Shown here: in pieces, positions 1 to 7,840 of the stretch
Numbering within the stretch: position 1 is the first letter of the stretch
Layout: every line of letters begins with the position of its first letter
Source: Candidatus Saccharibacteria bacterium UBA949
GTDB taxonomy: Bacteria; Patescibacteriota; Saccharimonadia; Saccharimonadales; Saccharimonadaceae
Assembly (NCBI GenBank): GCA_002293245.1
Contig: DBCV01000015.1
Coordinates: 3,873 to 22,788, forward strand
DNA: 18,916 nucleotides
Direction of reading: 5' to 3'
The notes under the pieces: generated by a model
Databases searched by the model: none
Seen by the model: the letters and a program-made list of their open reading frames with translations, nothing else
What the model was told of the DNA's origin: nothing
Position numbers and translations under genes: made by a program

Positions 1-1344
1 GAGTACCCTGTGTATTATGCGATTGCGCGGGATGGCCGAGCCGGCGCCTCGGAGGAATTGGATGAGGATTTGTCGGCGGTTTTTAAGGCGATTGTGAGCG
101 AAATCCCGGCGCCGAAGATTGACACGAATGCGGACAAGGGCTTGCAAATGCTAGTGACCAGCTTGGCGTATGATAATTACTTAGGTAAGTATGCAGTGGG
201 CAAGATCGTGCGAGGTAAGGCTAAAAAGGGGCAAGAAGTGACGGTAATGAAGACCGGAGCGACCGAGCCAGTTAAGGCAAAAATCGACAGGTTGTTTGCG
301 TTCAAGGGATTGGAAAAAGACGAAGTCCCAGAGGTGGCAGCCGGGGACATCGTGGCGATTACTGGTGTGGCGGAGGCGCAGATTGGCGATACGTTGGCTG
401 CGCGGGAGAACCCGGAGGCTCTGCCAGCGATTGAGATTGAAGCACCCACAATGAGTATTTATGTCGGGCCGAATACTAGCCCGATGAAGGGGCGGGAAGG
501 CGACTTTACTACCAGCAGGCAGATTGGCGACAGGCTTAAGAAAGAGCTGGAAACAAATATCGCTTTACGGCTAAAAGAAGATGGTTTAGGCTTTACGGTT
601 TCTGGCCGCGGAGAGCTACACCTGTCGGTGCTGATTGAAACGATGCGGCGCGAGGGGTTTGAAATGGAAGTGGGGCGGCCGGAGGTGGTGCTGCGAGAGA
701 TTGATGGAGTTTTGTCGGAGCCCGTGGAAGACCTGACGATTGAAGTTGATCCGGAGTTTATGGGGGCGGTGAGTCAGGAGTTGGGTTTGCGCAGGGCGAG
801 TTTGGTGAATCAGGAGGTCAGTGGTACCGGTGCGATGCGCTTTGCTTATGAGATTACGACAGCGGCGATGATTGGCCTGCGTTCGGAATTATTGACTGCG
901 ACTAAAGGAACGGTGACCATGAACTCTTTGCCAAAGGGCTACCAACCGATTTCGACCTCCGGCAGCGGCTATGCGCAGGAACGAAATGGCGTGCTGGTAG
1001 CGTTTGAGCCCGGGCCAGCGACGGCGTACGCCTTGTCGGCTGCCGAGGCGCGAGGAGTGCTGTTTATCGGCCCGGGGACGGATGTCTATCAGGGTATGAT
1101 CGTAGGTTTAGGAAATCGAAAAGAGGACCTGGACTTGAATGTCTGCAAAGGCAAACAACTGACGAATATGCGTAGCAAGGCGAGCGACGGGGCAATTCAA
1201 TTAACCCCGTTTACGCAACTGAGCCTTGAGCAATGCTTGGATTTTTTGGCCGAAGATGAATTGCTAGAGGTGACGCCGTTGCACCTGCGGCTACGAAAGC
1301 GATTCTTGGACCCGATTGTGCGGAAAAGAGAAGCAAGAAAGTAG
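1..1344 (+). CDS. typA: Ribosome-associated GTPase TypA/BipA, 5'-truncated by window edge
   Basis: This is the C-terminal 447 residues of the translational GTPase TypA/BipA, which binds the ribosome and acts in ribosome assembly and stress adaptation. The frame is open from base 1 (Glu-Tyr-Pro-Val-Tyr-Tyr-Ala...), so the GTG at position 10 is not the true start. Family members are about 600 residues, so roughly the first 150-160 residues, the GTPase domain, lie upstream of the window. What remains fits EF-Tu-like domain II (about residues 50-140), the EF-G-like domains III and V (GRGELHLSVLIETMRREG is the typical domain III strand-helix) and the TypA-specific C-terminal domain. The last part matches the family signature K-x-L-T-N-M-R followed by E-x-T-P-x-x-x-R-x-R-K-R near the end. 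The basic tail K-R-E-A-R-K is normal. The next gene has its own promoter. Assignment is firm from family knowledge. Confidence 0.95.
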   Translation, partial: EYPVYYAIARDGRAGASEELDEDLSAVFKAIVSEIPAPKIDTNADKGLQMLVTSLAYDNYLGKYAVGKIVRGKAKKGQEVTVMKTGATEPVKAKIDRLFAFKGLEKDEVPEVAAGDIVAITGVAEAQIGDTLAARENPEALPAIEIEAPTMSIYVGPNTSPMKGREGDFTTSRQIGDRLKKELETNIALRLKEDGLGFTVSGRGELHLSVLIETMRREGFEMEVGRPEVVLREIDGVLSEPVEDLTIEVDPEFMGAVSQELGLRRASLVNQEVSGTGAMRFAYEITTAAMIGLRSELLTATKGTVTMNSLPKGYQPISTSGSGYAQERNGVLVAFEPGPATAYALSAAEARGVLFIGPGTDVYQGMIVGLGNRKEDLDLNVCKGKQLTNMRSKASDGAIQLTPFTQLSLEQCLDFLAEDELLEVTPLHLRLRKRFLDPIVRKREARK

Positions 1345-1367
1345 TTTGCCTACCTCTACGGCTTAGA

Positions 1368-1397
1368 TTGACTTTCGTGTTCCGCTCGTGGTATTAT
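1368..1397 (+). promoter_or_regulatory. Sigma70-type promoter for the 1427 gene
   Basis: TTGACT (1368-1373) and TATTAT (1392-1397) are separated by 18 bases. The predicted transcript starts near 1404, leaving a leader of about 23 bases that contains AAGGAG at 1413-1418, eight bases before the ATG at 1427. This is a conventional promoter plus Shine-Dalgarno arrangement. Confidence 0.65.
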
Positions 1398-1426
1398 ATG
1401 GCTATCAACGCTAAGGAGATAAGACT

Positions 1427-2134
1427 ATGCCTGACGAAAAAAATGCAAATACTTTCCCGACACAGCCCGTGTTTCGGTCGGAACCTCAACTTCAGCCGGA
1501 ACCTAGACTAGGAGGCCAACCAATAAATCAAAGTGGTGCTGTCGGGCAAGGTCAAATATCGCAATTACAGTTTTCATCGCCACAACTTACGCCGATACAG
1601 ATGCAAGACTCAAGCCAAGAACCATCGTCGCCCAGACCCGTGCCCACCCAACGCCATCATGTAAAAAAAAGGTTCTGGCTTCGGATAGCAATAATAGTTG
1701 GCGCTGTTGGTATAGTTGCGGTGGCAGCAATTGTATTTCTTATCGATCGTCAGGCTAGCACGCTTACATGTTCTATGCCCGAATCTTCATTATACGGGCT
1801 GACGATAGGGAGAGAATTTATATTTAGTTTTGAGGGTAGCGGAAGGACCTTAAGTACGACGAATTATACGCAGACTATACGCCCTGATTCTAACAGCTCA
1901 TATGGCGTAACAACCGATGAGATTTATGAAGTCACTACTGAAGAAATTAATGAAAATGGTCAAACCAAGTTCGTCACAACCCGGCAGGGCGATAGCGTGG
2001 TTTCCAGAGCTAACGATCTTACGAAAGACGAGCTGTATGATTATGCGGGACTTACTCTAATATCTATTGGCGGTGGCTTTACCCGTGACGCTTTGAAGAA
2101 TGAGCTTACGAAAGATGAGATGACCTGCAACTAG
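1427..2134 (+). CDS. Single-pass membrane protein, Pro/Gln-rich N-terminus, small extracellular domain (unknown function)
   Basis: I do not recognise a family. The 235-residue product has three parts. Residues 1-78 are low-complexity and rich in Gln, Pro and Ser, probably disordered in the cytoplasm. K-K-R-F at 80-83 is followed by a hydrophobic membrane segment at about 84-106. About 125 polar residues then lie outside. The outer part has exactly two cysteines, C115 just after the membrane and C234, the penultimate residue, so a disulfide closing the domain is plausible. A short internal repeat, N-D/E-L-T-K-D-E, occurs twice near the end. The start is supported by AAGGAG eight bases upstream. 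The gene is convergent with the clostripain-like gene, and both end in the same CTAG. That neighbour has the same layout at its N-terminus, which suggests a shared localisation module. Base composition is AT-richer than typA. Confidence 0.8.
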   Translation: MPDEKNANTFPTQPVFRSEPQLQPEPRLGGQPINQSGAVGQGQISQLQFSSPQLTPIQMQDSSQEPSSPRPVPTQRHHVKKRFWLRIAIIVGAVGIVAVAAIVFLIDRQASTLTCSMPESSLYGLTIGREFIFSFEGSGRTLSTTNYTQTIRPDSNSSYGVTTDEIYEVTTEEINENGQTKFVTTRQGDSVVSRANDLTKDELYDYAGLTLISIGGGFTRDALKNELTKDEMTCN

Positions 2135-4254
2135 ACTTTAACCATGTCCGTAGTGTAAGTATTTCCTTGCGTATCAGTAATCACGAAAAGACAATAGTAG
2201 TCGGAGCTGTTTTCTAGATCGCTTAGCTCTATACTGAAGCTGCTATCACCAGGGACTTCCCAGCCAGTTATACTTTCGGAGTTTTGCCAATCCCATGTAT
2301 AGTCTCCGTTTGTGTCAAAAATTTTGTACTTAGAATTGACAAATTGAATTGTATCCCATTCTGCCAGATTGATGCTTTCCTTGGTGCTGGCTGGGTCCTC
2401 GATGTTAGCAGCCGGGATAACACCTACTATTATGCCCTTGGGGTTATCATCGTCGACTTTAATCAGGAAAAACACGAGCTTGTTTTGCCAATTCGCAAAT
2501 GATTCGCCAAAAGCTGTCAGCAATGCGGCGGACCGATATATCACAAAACCCTCTCTGCGCTCTGCCTCCGTGGCGATGATAGGAGCCTTAGTTCCGTCAT
2601 CGTTGTTTATTAAATTGAACTCGTTTTGATAAAGGTTCGCGCTTAGGACTCCGTCATTACTTAACGTTGTGTCGCTACTAGAGAAAACTGGAGAATAATA
2701 ACCTTCTCCGGCATCTTTGAATATGATATATCGGCTTTGATGATACGATTCAAGGACTTTTGTGCCTAGGTCTATCGATAACGTGGGTCGCCCCCCGTCC
2801 GGGCTTTTCGATAGTGATAATTGTTTGCCTTTGAAATCTAAATCTGTCAATCGACTCCCAGTCAAGATCCCAGCGGCTTTGCGCACAAAGCCCCTATATT
2901 CTGGAGAGAAATTGATACGATCGTAAAGTGTTAGGAATTGGTCTACGAGACTTTTTGTTCGATACGGATAATAAATTGAGATGCCGTTAGCACCAAGCAT
3001 GTTTGTGCGCTGATATGCGATTAGACCATCTAGTTTGCCTAGTAGACTTGCCGCTTCTAGGCTGTGGGCATTCCGTAAGTTGCCGACGGCGCTATAAAGA
3101 TCTACTAGGTCGAAGCTATTATCGTATTCGTCGCACTGGAAACACCTGCCTTGAGTCATTGCGTTGGCAATTGATGAGAAGTCCCCTCTGTCCAGGCTTG
3201 CTGATACGGAGGAGAATAGGTCAGACAAACTGTTCTCGGCATCAGCTAGCTTTGATAGATTGATCAGGGACAATGAAAGGTCGTAAAAGTCTAGCCCTTC
3301 GTTGATGTAAAAAGCTAAGTAGGAGTCAATAATACCTCTGGCTAAAGTAGTGCTATCAAGATCTGTATTGACGTTTCCGAGGAAGCTCCAGTCCCAACCA
3401 TATGCTGGTTCGACCTCTTGGGATCCGATAAACCAATCTGCGTATTCGTCGAAGGTAGAGGCGACCTCGATGGTGCCCATCAAGCACGCATCAAATCCTA
3501 CCAGCTCCAATTTATTATTGCTAGAGAAAGGGCTAGTCCGCAGCGCTTGGTCGATTTCGCTGAGCAACATAGTCTCTTCGCTTTGTTCATCATAGCCGAA
3601 TCCGATGATAGGTCCGTTGCCGTGATCCCAGAAAAATAAGTCGTATAGGTCGGTTTTGAAATTATTGTAGGCGTAGCTCAAGAAGCCAGAGAGTGTTCGT
3701 GGCTGATTGAAGCTACCCGAGTTACTGCTGTCAACCTCTTGGAACCCAGAATCCGTTAATTGGTATGTTGTGCCGTTAGTGAATCCATTTTGCCAGTGCC
3801 GTGCTCCGGAGGCGTAGACTAGGACGTTATTGTCGCGAAGATTGATACCCGATCTCTCTATTTCCTCTAAGTCATCAGTTGCGGCACCCTGTAGGGATTC
3901 AAGATCCGAGCCAATCATGTAAACCATGATTGTGCGAGTACCGGTTTTACCTTGATCGGATGAGTTGATGGCGCCATTGCCGCCTGTGCCAGTTTTTGAA
4001 ATACTCATGGCTACGATTGCGATAACAACTGCTAGTAACAACATTGCTCCTACTAAGATAAATGATATAAAACGTTTTTTAGCTCGGACCATGAGAGGCT
4101 CTTGTGGTGGTTGTGGCCGTGGTTGCTGGGGCGGAAATGGCGGTTGTGGAAATTGCAGTGGCTGTATTACTGGCGCTGGGTGAGGAGGCTGGAAAGCTTG
4201 CTGGGGTTGTGGAAATTGATCTGGCGTTAGTTGGGGTTGCTGCTGGTTAAACAC
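2131..4254 (-). CDS. Membrane-anchored clostripain-family (peptidase C11) cysteine protease
   Basis: The 707-residue protein has a Pro/Gln-rich N-terminus (1-57, probably cytoplasmic), K-K-R-F at 59-62, a membrane segment at about 63-84, a Gly/Ser/Thr linker, then a C11 peptidase domain from about residue 106 (T-I-M-V-Y-M-I-G-S-D-L-E-S). The catalytic dyad of the family is visible: His211 in W-D-H-G-N-G and Cys257 in F-D-A-C-L-M-G. C11 enzymes such as clostripain and PmC11 usually cleave after basic residues and are often self-activated. About 300 further residues after the peptidase core are predicted beta-rich and of unknown role. The peptidase faces outward if the orientation is right. Start: GTG at 4254, with AGGAGT nine bases upstream that overlaps the stop of the preceding gene. 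Spacing to that gene is 13 bases, so they form an operon. Substrate is unknown; surface maturation or host and prey proteins are possibilities only. Confidence 0.88.
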   Translation of the reverse strand: MFNQQQPQLTPDQFPQPQQAFQPPHPAPVIQPLQFPQPPFPPQQPRPQPPQEPLMVRAKKRFISFILVGAMLLLAVVIAIVAMSISKTGTGGNGAINSSDQGKTGTRTIMVYMIGSDLESLQGAATDDLEEIERSGINLRDNNVLVYASGARHWQNGFTNGTTYQLTDSGFQEVDSSNSGSFNQPRTLSGFLSYAYNNFKTDLYDLFFWDHGNGPIIGFGYDEQSEETMLLSEIDQALRTSPFSSNNKLELVGFDACLMGTIEVASTFDEYADWFIGSQEVEPAYGWDWSFLGNVNTDLDSTTLARGIIDSYLAFYINEGLDFYDLSLSLINLSKLADAENSLSDLFSSVSASLDRGDFSSIANAMTQGRCFQCDEYDNSFDLVDLYSAVGNLRNAHSLEAASLLGKLDGLIAYQRTNMLGANGISIYYPYRTKSLVDQFLTLYDRINFSPEYRGFVRKAAGILTGSRLTDLDFKGKQLSLSKSPDGGRPTLSIDLGTKVLESYHQSRYIIFKDAGEGYYSPVFSSSDTTLSNDGVLSANLYQNEFNLINNDDGTKAPIIATEAERREGFVIYRSAALLTAFGESFANWQNKLVFFLIKVDDDNPKGIIVGVIPAANIEDPASTKESINLAEWDTIQFVNSKYKIFDTNGDYTWDWQNSESITGWEVPGDSSFSIELSDLENSSDYYCLFVITDTQGNTYTTDMVKV

Positions 4255-4267
4255 CTTGCCCGTACTC

Positions 4268-4900
4268 CTAGAGGAGTTGAACCTGTTTAATAATCGCGAT
4301 AATGAGTGGTATTACGGCTAGACAATTGACTACAATTCCGGCTATAGCAATCTTGCGCTTACTTGTATTGAGTGAATCTATCCCTAGAAATACGCCGATC
4401 AGAAGACCTAGCCCGCCGATGAAGATGCTTGTGAGTGGCAAAATAATTGCTAAGATGCCGATGCCGATGGAGAAATAAGCAAACTTGGCTTTATGCTCCG
4501 TTGAAGGTTTTGATGATGGTACATATGCCGGTGCTGATGGCACAGCCGTCCGTGTCTGCGCCGGGTTGCCACTTTCTGCAATGTTATTGCTACCGAGTAG
4601 CTGAACCATTTGCGTCATGTCTTTGCTTGCTCTCTTTTTTATTGCCGATCCGTAGAATCCGACCAGCTCCTGTTCCTTCTTGTGTGGTTTTCCGATGAAG
4701 CCTTCTAGGATAATTTTGTTGGGCTCGTTTTTTACGGCGATAAACCATGGTTGAACCAATCCGGTCAGTAGTGTGTTCTTCATTAATACTTCTCCCCCTA
4801 TATTCTCCGCAGTATATCCGTGATCGGAAAAGAATTTCTGCAAGGTTGAATTTGCCGAGTTGATATCTGCTATGTCTACTGCAACTGTTGTGCGTGCCAT
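4268..4900 (-). CDS. Membrane protein with N-terminal soluble domain and 2-3 C-terminal membrane segments (unknown)
   Basis: No family recognised with confidence. I chose the ATG at 4900 (M-A-R-T-T-V-A-V-D-I), not the first in-frame start at 5101, for three reasons. The longer form would run across the divergent gltX promoter and start codon. An AAAGAGG site lies about nine bases upstream of 4900. A TATAAT promoter sits at 4939-4934. The 210-residue product has a mixed alpha/beta domain (about 1-104), a Pro/Ser/Ala linker (about 108-137) and hydrophobic segments at about 140-160, 161-175 and 184-204. The tail resembles the small DUF4190-like double-helix membrane domains. It is first in an operon with the C11 peptidase, 13 bases downstream, and may anchor, present or regulate that enzyme. 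This role is inference from position only. Confidence 0.75.
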   Translation of the reverse strand: MARTTVAVDIADINSANSTLQKFFSDHGYTAENIGGEVLMKNTLLTGLVQPWFIAVKNEPNKIILEGFIGKPHKKEQELVGFYGSAIKKRASKDMTQMVQLLGSNNIAESGNPAQTRTAVPSAPAYVPSSKPSTEHKAKFAYFSIGIGILAIILPLTSIFIGGLGLLIGVFLGIDSLNTSKRKIAIAGIVVNCLAVIPLIIAIIKQVQLL

Positions 4901-4933
4901 ACTATTGTACCTCTTTCTTTGTTTGCTGTTGGT

Positions 4934-4963
4934 ATTATAGCACAAGCATTCGGTGCATCTCAA
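4934..4963 (-). promoter_or_regulatory. Promoter of the membrane protein / C11 peptidase operon
   Basis: On the minus strand TTGAGA (4963-4958) and a perfect TATAAT (4939-4934) are 18 bases apart. The transcript would start near 4927, giving a leader of about 27 bases with an AAAGAGG ribosome site. The heptamer CTCTTCG lies three bases upstream of the -35. Confidence 0.7.
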
Positions 4964-4966
4964 GGT

Positions 4967-4997
4967 CGAAGAGGGCTCTTGGACATATGACTCTTCG
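4967..4997. promoter_or_regulatory. Inverted repeat between divergent promoters, candidate operator
   Basis: CGAAGAG (4967-4973) and CTCTTCG (4991-4997) are perfect 7-base inverted copies, 17 bases apart, with an extra nested CTCTT at 4976-4980. Read from either side, each divergent promoter is preceded by CTCTTCG next to its TTGAGA -35: zero bases away on the gltX side and three on the other. This placement fits a regulator or activator site serving both promoters. No regulator can be named. Confidence 0.45.
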
Positions 4998-5026
4998 TTG
5001 AGAATACCAGGGAAGTATGATATCAT
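4998..5026 (+). promoter_or_regulatory. gltX promoter, start point predicted at the ATG
   Basis: TTGAGA (4998-5003) and TATCAT (5021-5026) have an ideal 17-base spacer. Only seven bases (ending AGGAT) separate the -10 from the ATG at 5034, so transcription should begin at or just before the start codon. Confidence 0.65.
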
Positions 5027-5033
5027 ATAGGAT

Positions 5034-6491
5034 ATGAGTAAAGCTAAGGTACGAACACGGTTTGCGCCGAGCCCGACTGGGTATGTGCATATTGGCAACA
5101 TCAGGTCGGCTATTTTTCCGTACTTGATTGCAAAAAATGCAGGTGGAAAGTTTATTTTGCGAATTGAAGATACTGACCGCGCCAGATTTGTGGCTGATGC
5201 CGAAAAAGTGCTAGAAGATGTGATGCTGTGGCTGGGGTTGCAATGGGATGAAGGACCGGTAGTTGGCGGGCCATTTGCGCCATATCACCAGACCGAACGG
5301 CAGGATATATATATTAAGTGGGCGCAAAAACTGATTGATAAGGGACTGGCTTATGCGGATCCGTATTCGGCAGAAGAATTGCAAAAGATGCGTGAGGAAG
5401 CCGATGCAAACAAGCGACCGTTCGTCTATCGCGAGCATCGGCCAGAGAACCCGCCGGAGTGGAAAGTGGGAATGCCATTGCGATTCAAGCAGACGGATTT
5501 GAAGTCTTGGCATTGGCATGATGCTGTAATGGGGGATTTGAGTGCCGGCCCCGAGGCTTTGGATGATTTTATTTTGATAAAGAGCGACGGGTTGCCGACG
5601 TATAATTTTGCGCATATTGTGGATGATGCGGAAATGGAAACCACGCATACCACCCGTGGGGTGGAGTATGTATCTAGCACGCCAAATTACCTGGCTCTAT
5701 ATGAGGCGCTGGAATTGACGCCGCCGATTTTTGTTTCTTTCCCGCATATCTTGCGTCCAGATGGCAAGAAAAAGTTGGGCAAGCGGGATGGTGCTAAAAG
5801 TGTGACCGAGTATCGGGAGGAAGGTTATTTGCCAGAAGCGATGCTGAATTTCTTGGCGACCTTAGGCTGGAATGACGGAACCGAGCAAGAGATATTTACA
5901 ATGGCAGAATTGATGGATAAGTTTGAGATTGGGCGAATTCAACGGTCTGGGGCAAGATTTGATGAGAATAAGCTGATTTGGATGAACGGCCAGTGGATTC
6001 GGCGACTTCCGGTCGAAGAGTTGTATACGCAGTCGGAAGGTTTTTGGCCGGCCAGTAGCGGGACCTGGGTGGGGCCAGACTTGCCTGCTTACAAAAAGCA
6101 GATCTTGGGATTGATGCAAGATCGGTTGAAGACGTTGGGTGACCTGCGCACTGGCACGGACTACTTCTTTGCCGACCCTGCGGTGGACCTGCAAATGATG
6201 ACGGGTGATAAAAAGTTGAAGAGCTTTTCGGAGGCAGAGCTAGCGGACTTATTGCAGCGGACGGTGACGAAGTTGAACGACACTGAATGGACGAGTGAGA
6301 AGATTCAGGATAGTTTGAACGAACTGCTGGTGGAAACCGGCAAGAAACCGGTGCAGCTATTTAGTTTGATTCGGATTGCGCTGACTTTTGCACCATTTTC
6401 TCCAGCTTTGAACGAGACTATGGTAGTTTTGGGCAAGAACGTGGTGCTGGCTCGCTTGAACCGGGCAATCGAAGCTTTGACAAGCGACTAG
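5034..6491 (+). CDS. gltX: Glutamyl-tRNA synthetase
   Basis: A class I synthetase that charges tRNA with glutamate in the cytoplasm. The start M-S-K-A-K-V-R-T-R-F-A-P-S-P-T-G is canonical. The HIGH-type motif is H-I-G-N at 19-22 and the KMSKS-type loop is K-L-G-K-R at 247-251, a variant of the usual KLSKR in this enzyme. I-E-D-T-D-R at 44-49 and the T-R-G-V-E-Y-V-S-S-T-P segment (about 207-217) belong to the catalytic core. The zinc-binding cysteines seen in the E. coli enzyme insert are absent. Length of 485 residues is normal. The C-terminal third is the helical anticodon-binding region. The gene has its own promoter abutting the ATG and is divergent from the peptidase operon. Two tRNA-Glu genes lie at the far end of the window. 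Whether it also mischarges tRNA-Gln (needing GatCAB) cannot be decided here. Confidence 0.97.
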   Translation: MSKAKVRTRFAPSPTGYVHIGNIRSAIFPYLIAKNAGGKFILRIEDTDRARFVADAEKVLEDVMLWLGLQWDEGPVVGGPFAPYHQTERQDIYIKWAQKLIDKGLAYADPYSAEELQKMREEADANKRPFVYREHRPENPPEWKVGMPLRFKQTDLKSWHWHDAVMGDLSAGPEALDDFILIKSDGLPTYNFAHIVDDAEMETTHTTRGVEYVSSTPNYLALYEALELTPPIFVSFPHILRPDGKKKLGKRDGAKSVTEYREEGYLPEAMLNFLATLGWNDGTEQEIFTMAELMDKFEIGRIQRSGARFDENKLIWMNGQWIRRLPVEELYTQSEGFWPASSGTWVGPDLPAYKKQILGLMQDRLKTLGDLRTGTDYFFADPAVDLQMMTGDKKLKSFSEAELADLLQRTVTKLNDTEWTSEKIQDSLNELLVETGKKPVQLFSLIRIALTFAPFSPALNETMVVLGKNVVLARLNRAIEALTSD

Positions 6492-6517
6492 ACCGTGGTT
6501 TTTGCTCATCGGCGGAT

Positions 6518-6546
6518 TTGGTGGTTCTGGCCGCTTATGCTAAAAT
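6518..6546 (+). promoter_or_regulatory. Candidate promoter of the histidine kinase gene
   Basis: TTGGTG (6518-6523), a 17-base spacer and TAAAAT (6541-6546) are followed by GAGGGT and then directly the ATG at 6553. The -10-to-ATG segment is identical in its last nine bases (GAGGGTATG) to that of obg. Confidence 0.5.
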
Positions 6547-6552
6547 GAGGGT

Positions 6553-7821
6553 ATGATTGGGATTTTTGGCAGCAAAAAGCACGAAAAAGATAAGAACGGC
6601 GGTGATAACCTGGCTGAAAGTGCGCTTGTGTTGCATACGATTACGGATGGTATTTTGGTGATTGATGCTTCGGGGAATATAAAATTGGCGAATCCGGCGT
6701 CGATACAAATCGTGGGGTGGGATGATACGGATGTGGTCGGGCTGCATTGGTCAAGTGTTTTGATGCTGGCGGGTTTTAACGGGCAGCTGCTAGCCGAGGC
6801 GGAGAATCCGATCGCCAGAATGGTGGCGAATTTGGCGAATTTGCAAAAGTCGGAAATTACTAACACGCCAGGACCGGAGTTGGATGCAAAAGATCGGTTC
6901 TTTCAGTCTAAAGACTATCAGATTGTCACCCATTTTAGCAGTAAGCAGATTCCAGTGTCGCTGACGGCGATTATTGCGGATGACGGCAATGACAGTGTGG
7001 TGGTATCGTTTCATGATATTTCGGCAGAGTTAAAAAAGAACAGCGAGCAATCGGAGTTTATCAGCACGGCTAGCCACGAAATGCGCACGCCGGTGGCGGC
7101 GATCGAAGGGTTTTTGGGCTTGGCTTTGAATCCGTCAACCGCTACGATTGATGATCGCGCACGCAGTTATTTGGAAAAAGCGCATGATGCTAGTGAGCAT
7201 CTGGGGCGACTATTCCAGGATCTACTAAGTACAACGGCGCTGGAAGATAAAAGATACAATATGCGCCCAGAGCCGGTGAATGTGAATGAGTTGACGCAGT
7301 CTATTGCTGGAGCTATGGTGCAAAAAGCGGTCGAGAAGGGGCTTAGTTTTTCCGTGATGCCGAGTGGCAGCGAACATTCTGGCTCAAAGCATATCGACCC
7401 AGTGTTTTATGCTAATATCGACAAAGATTTTTACAGTGAGATTCTGCAGAACTTTATCGAAAATGCCATAAAATACACCCATCAGGGCGGAATTACGGTT
7501 GACGTGGGCGGAGATGATAACAATGTGGTGTTGTCGGTCAAGGACACCGGTATCGGGGTGGCGCCGGAGGAGGTAAAGCACATTTTTCAGAAGTTTTACA
7601 GAGTGGATAATAGTGACACGCGGGAAATCGGCGGTACAGGTTTGGGATTGTTTATCACCAAAAAACGAGCTGAAGCCATGGGGGGTCGAGTTTGGGCGGA
7701 GAGCGTTCTGGGTTCGGGCAGCACTTTCTTCGCTTCTTTTCCGCGAATTAGCCTAGACGAATACAATCAGTTGATGTATAATAAGAACCAAGGCATGTTG
7801 GCTGATGATGGCCGACAGTAA
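6553..7821 (+). CDS. Soluble PAS-domain sensor histidine kinase
   Basis: The 422-residue kinase would autophosphorylate on a histidine and pass the phosphate to the response regulator encoded 19 bases downstream. No membrane segment is present, so it should act in the cytoplasm. A PAS-like sensor lies at about 20-160 (T-D-G-I-L-V-I-D-A-S-G-N-I-K-L-A-N at 31-47 is a typical PAS entry). The HisKA H-box is A-S-H-E-M-R-T-P with His175. The HATPase_c domain shows the N-box around N300/N304, the G1 box D-T-G-I-G at 331-335, an F-box around F345-Y349 and the G2 box G-T-G-L-G-L at 361-366. All catalytic motifs are intact. The PAS ligand is unknown. The start at 6553 is supported by the promoter placement and the absence of a Shine-Dalgarno site. 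It is followed in one transcript by the regulator. Confidence 0.93.
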   Translation: MIGIFGSKKHEKDKNGGDNLAESALVLHTITDGILVIDASGNIKLANPASIQIVGWDDTDVVGLHWSSVLMLAGFNGQLLAEAENPIARMVANLANLQKSEITNTPGPELDAKDRFFQSKDYQIVTHFSSKQIPVSLTAIIADDGNDSVVVSFHDISAELKKNSEQSEFISTASHEMRTPVAAIEGFLGLALNPSTATIDDRARSYLEKAHDASEHLGRLFQDLLSTTALEDKRYNMRPEPVNVNELTQSIAGAMVQKAVEKGLSFSVMPSGSEHSGSKHIDPVFYANIDKDFYSEILQNFIENAIKYTHQGGITVDVGGDDNNVVLSVKDTGIGVAPEEVKHIFQKFYRVDNSDTREIGGTGLGLFITKKRAEAMGGRVWAESVLGSGSTFFASFPRISLDEYNQLMYNKNQGMLADDGRQ

Positions 7822-7840
7822 TAAAGGAGGAAGGGTCGAA

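Noticed and set aside
4901..5101. N-terminal extension of the 210-residue membrane protein to an ATG at 5101
   Set aside because: It would overlap the gltX start and both divergent promoters. A good ribosome site and promoter support the ATG at 4900.
7805..7840. Upstream start for the response regulator
   Set aside because: It overlaps the kinase gene. The AAAGGAGG site and receiver start at 7841 are far better.
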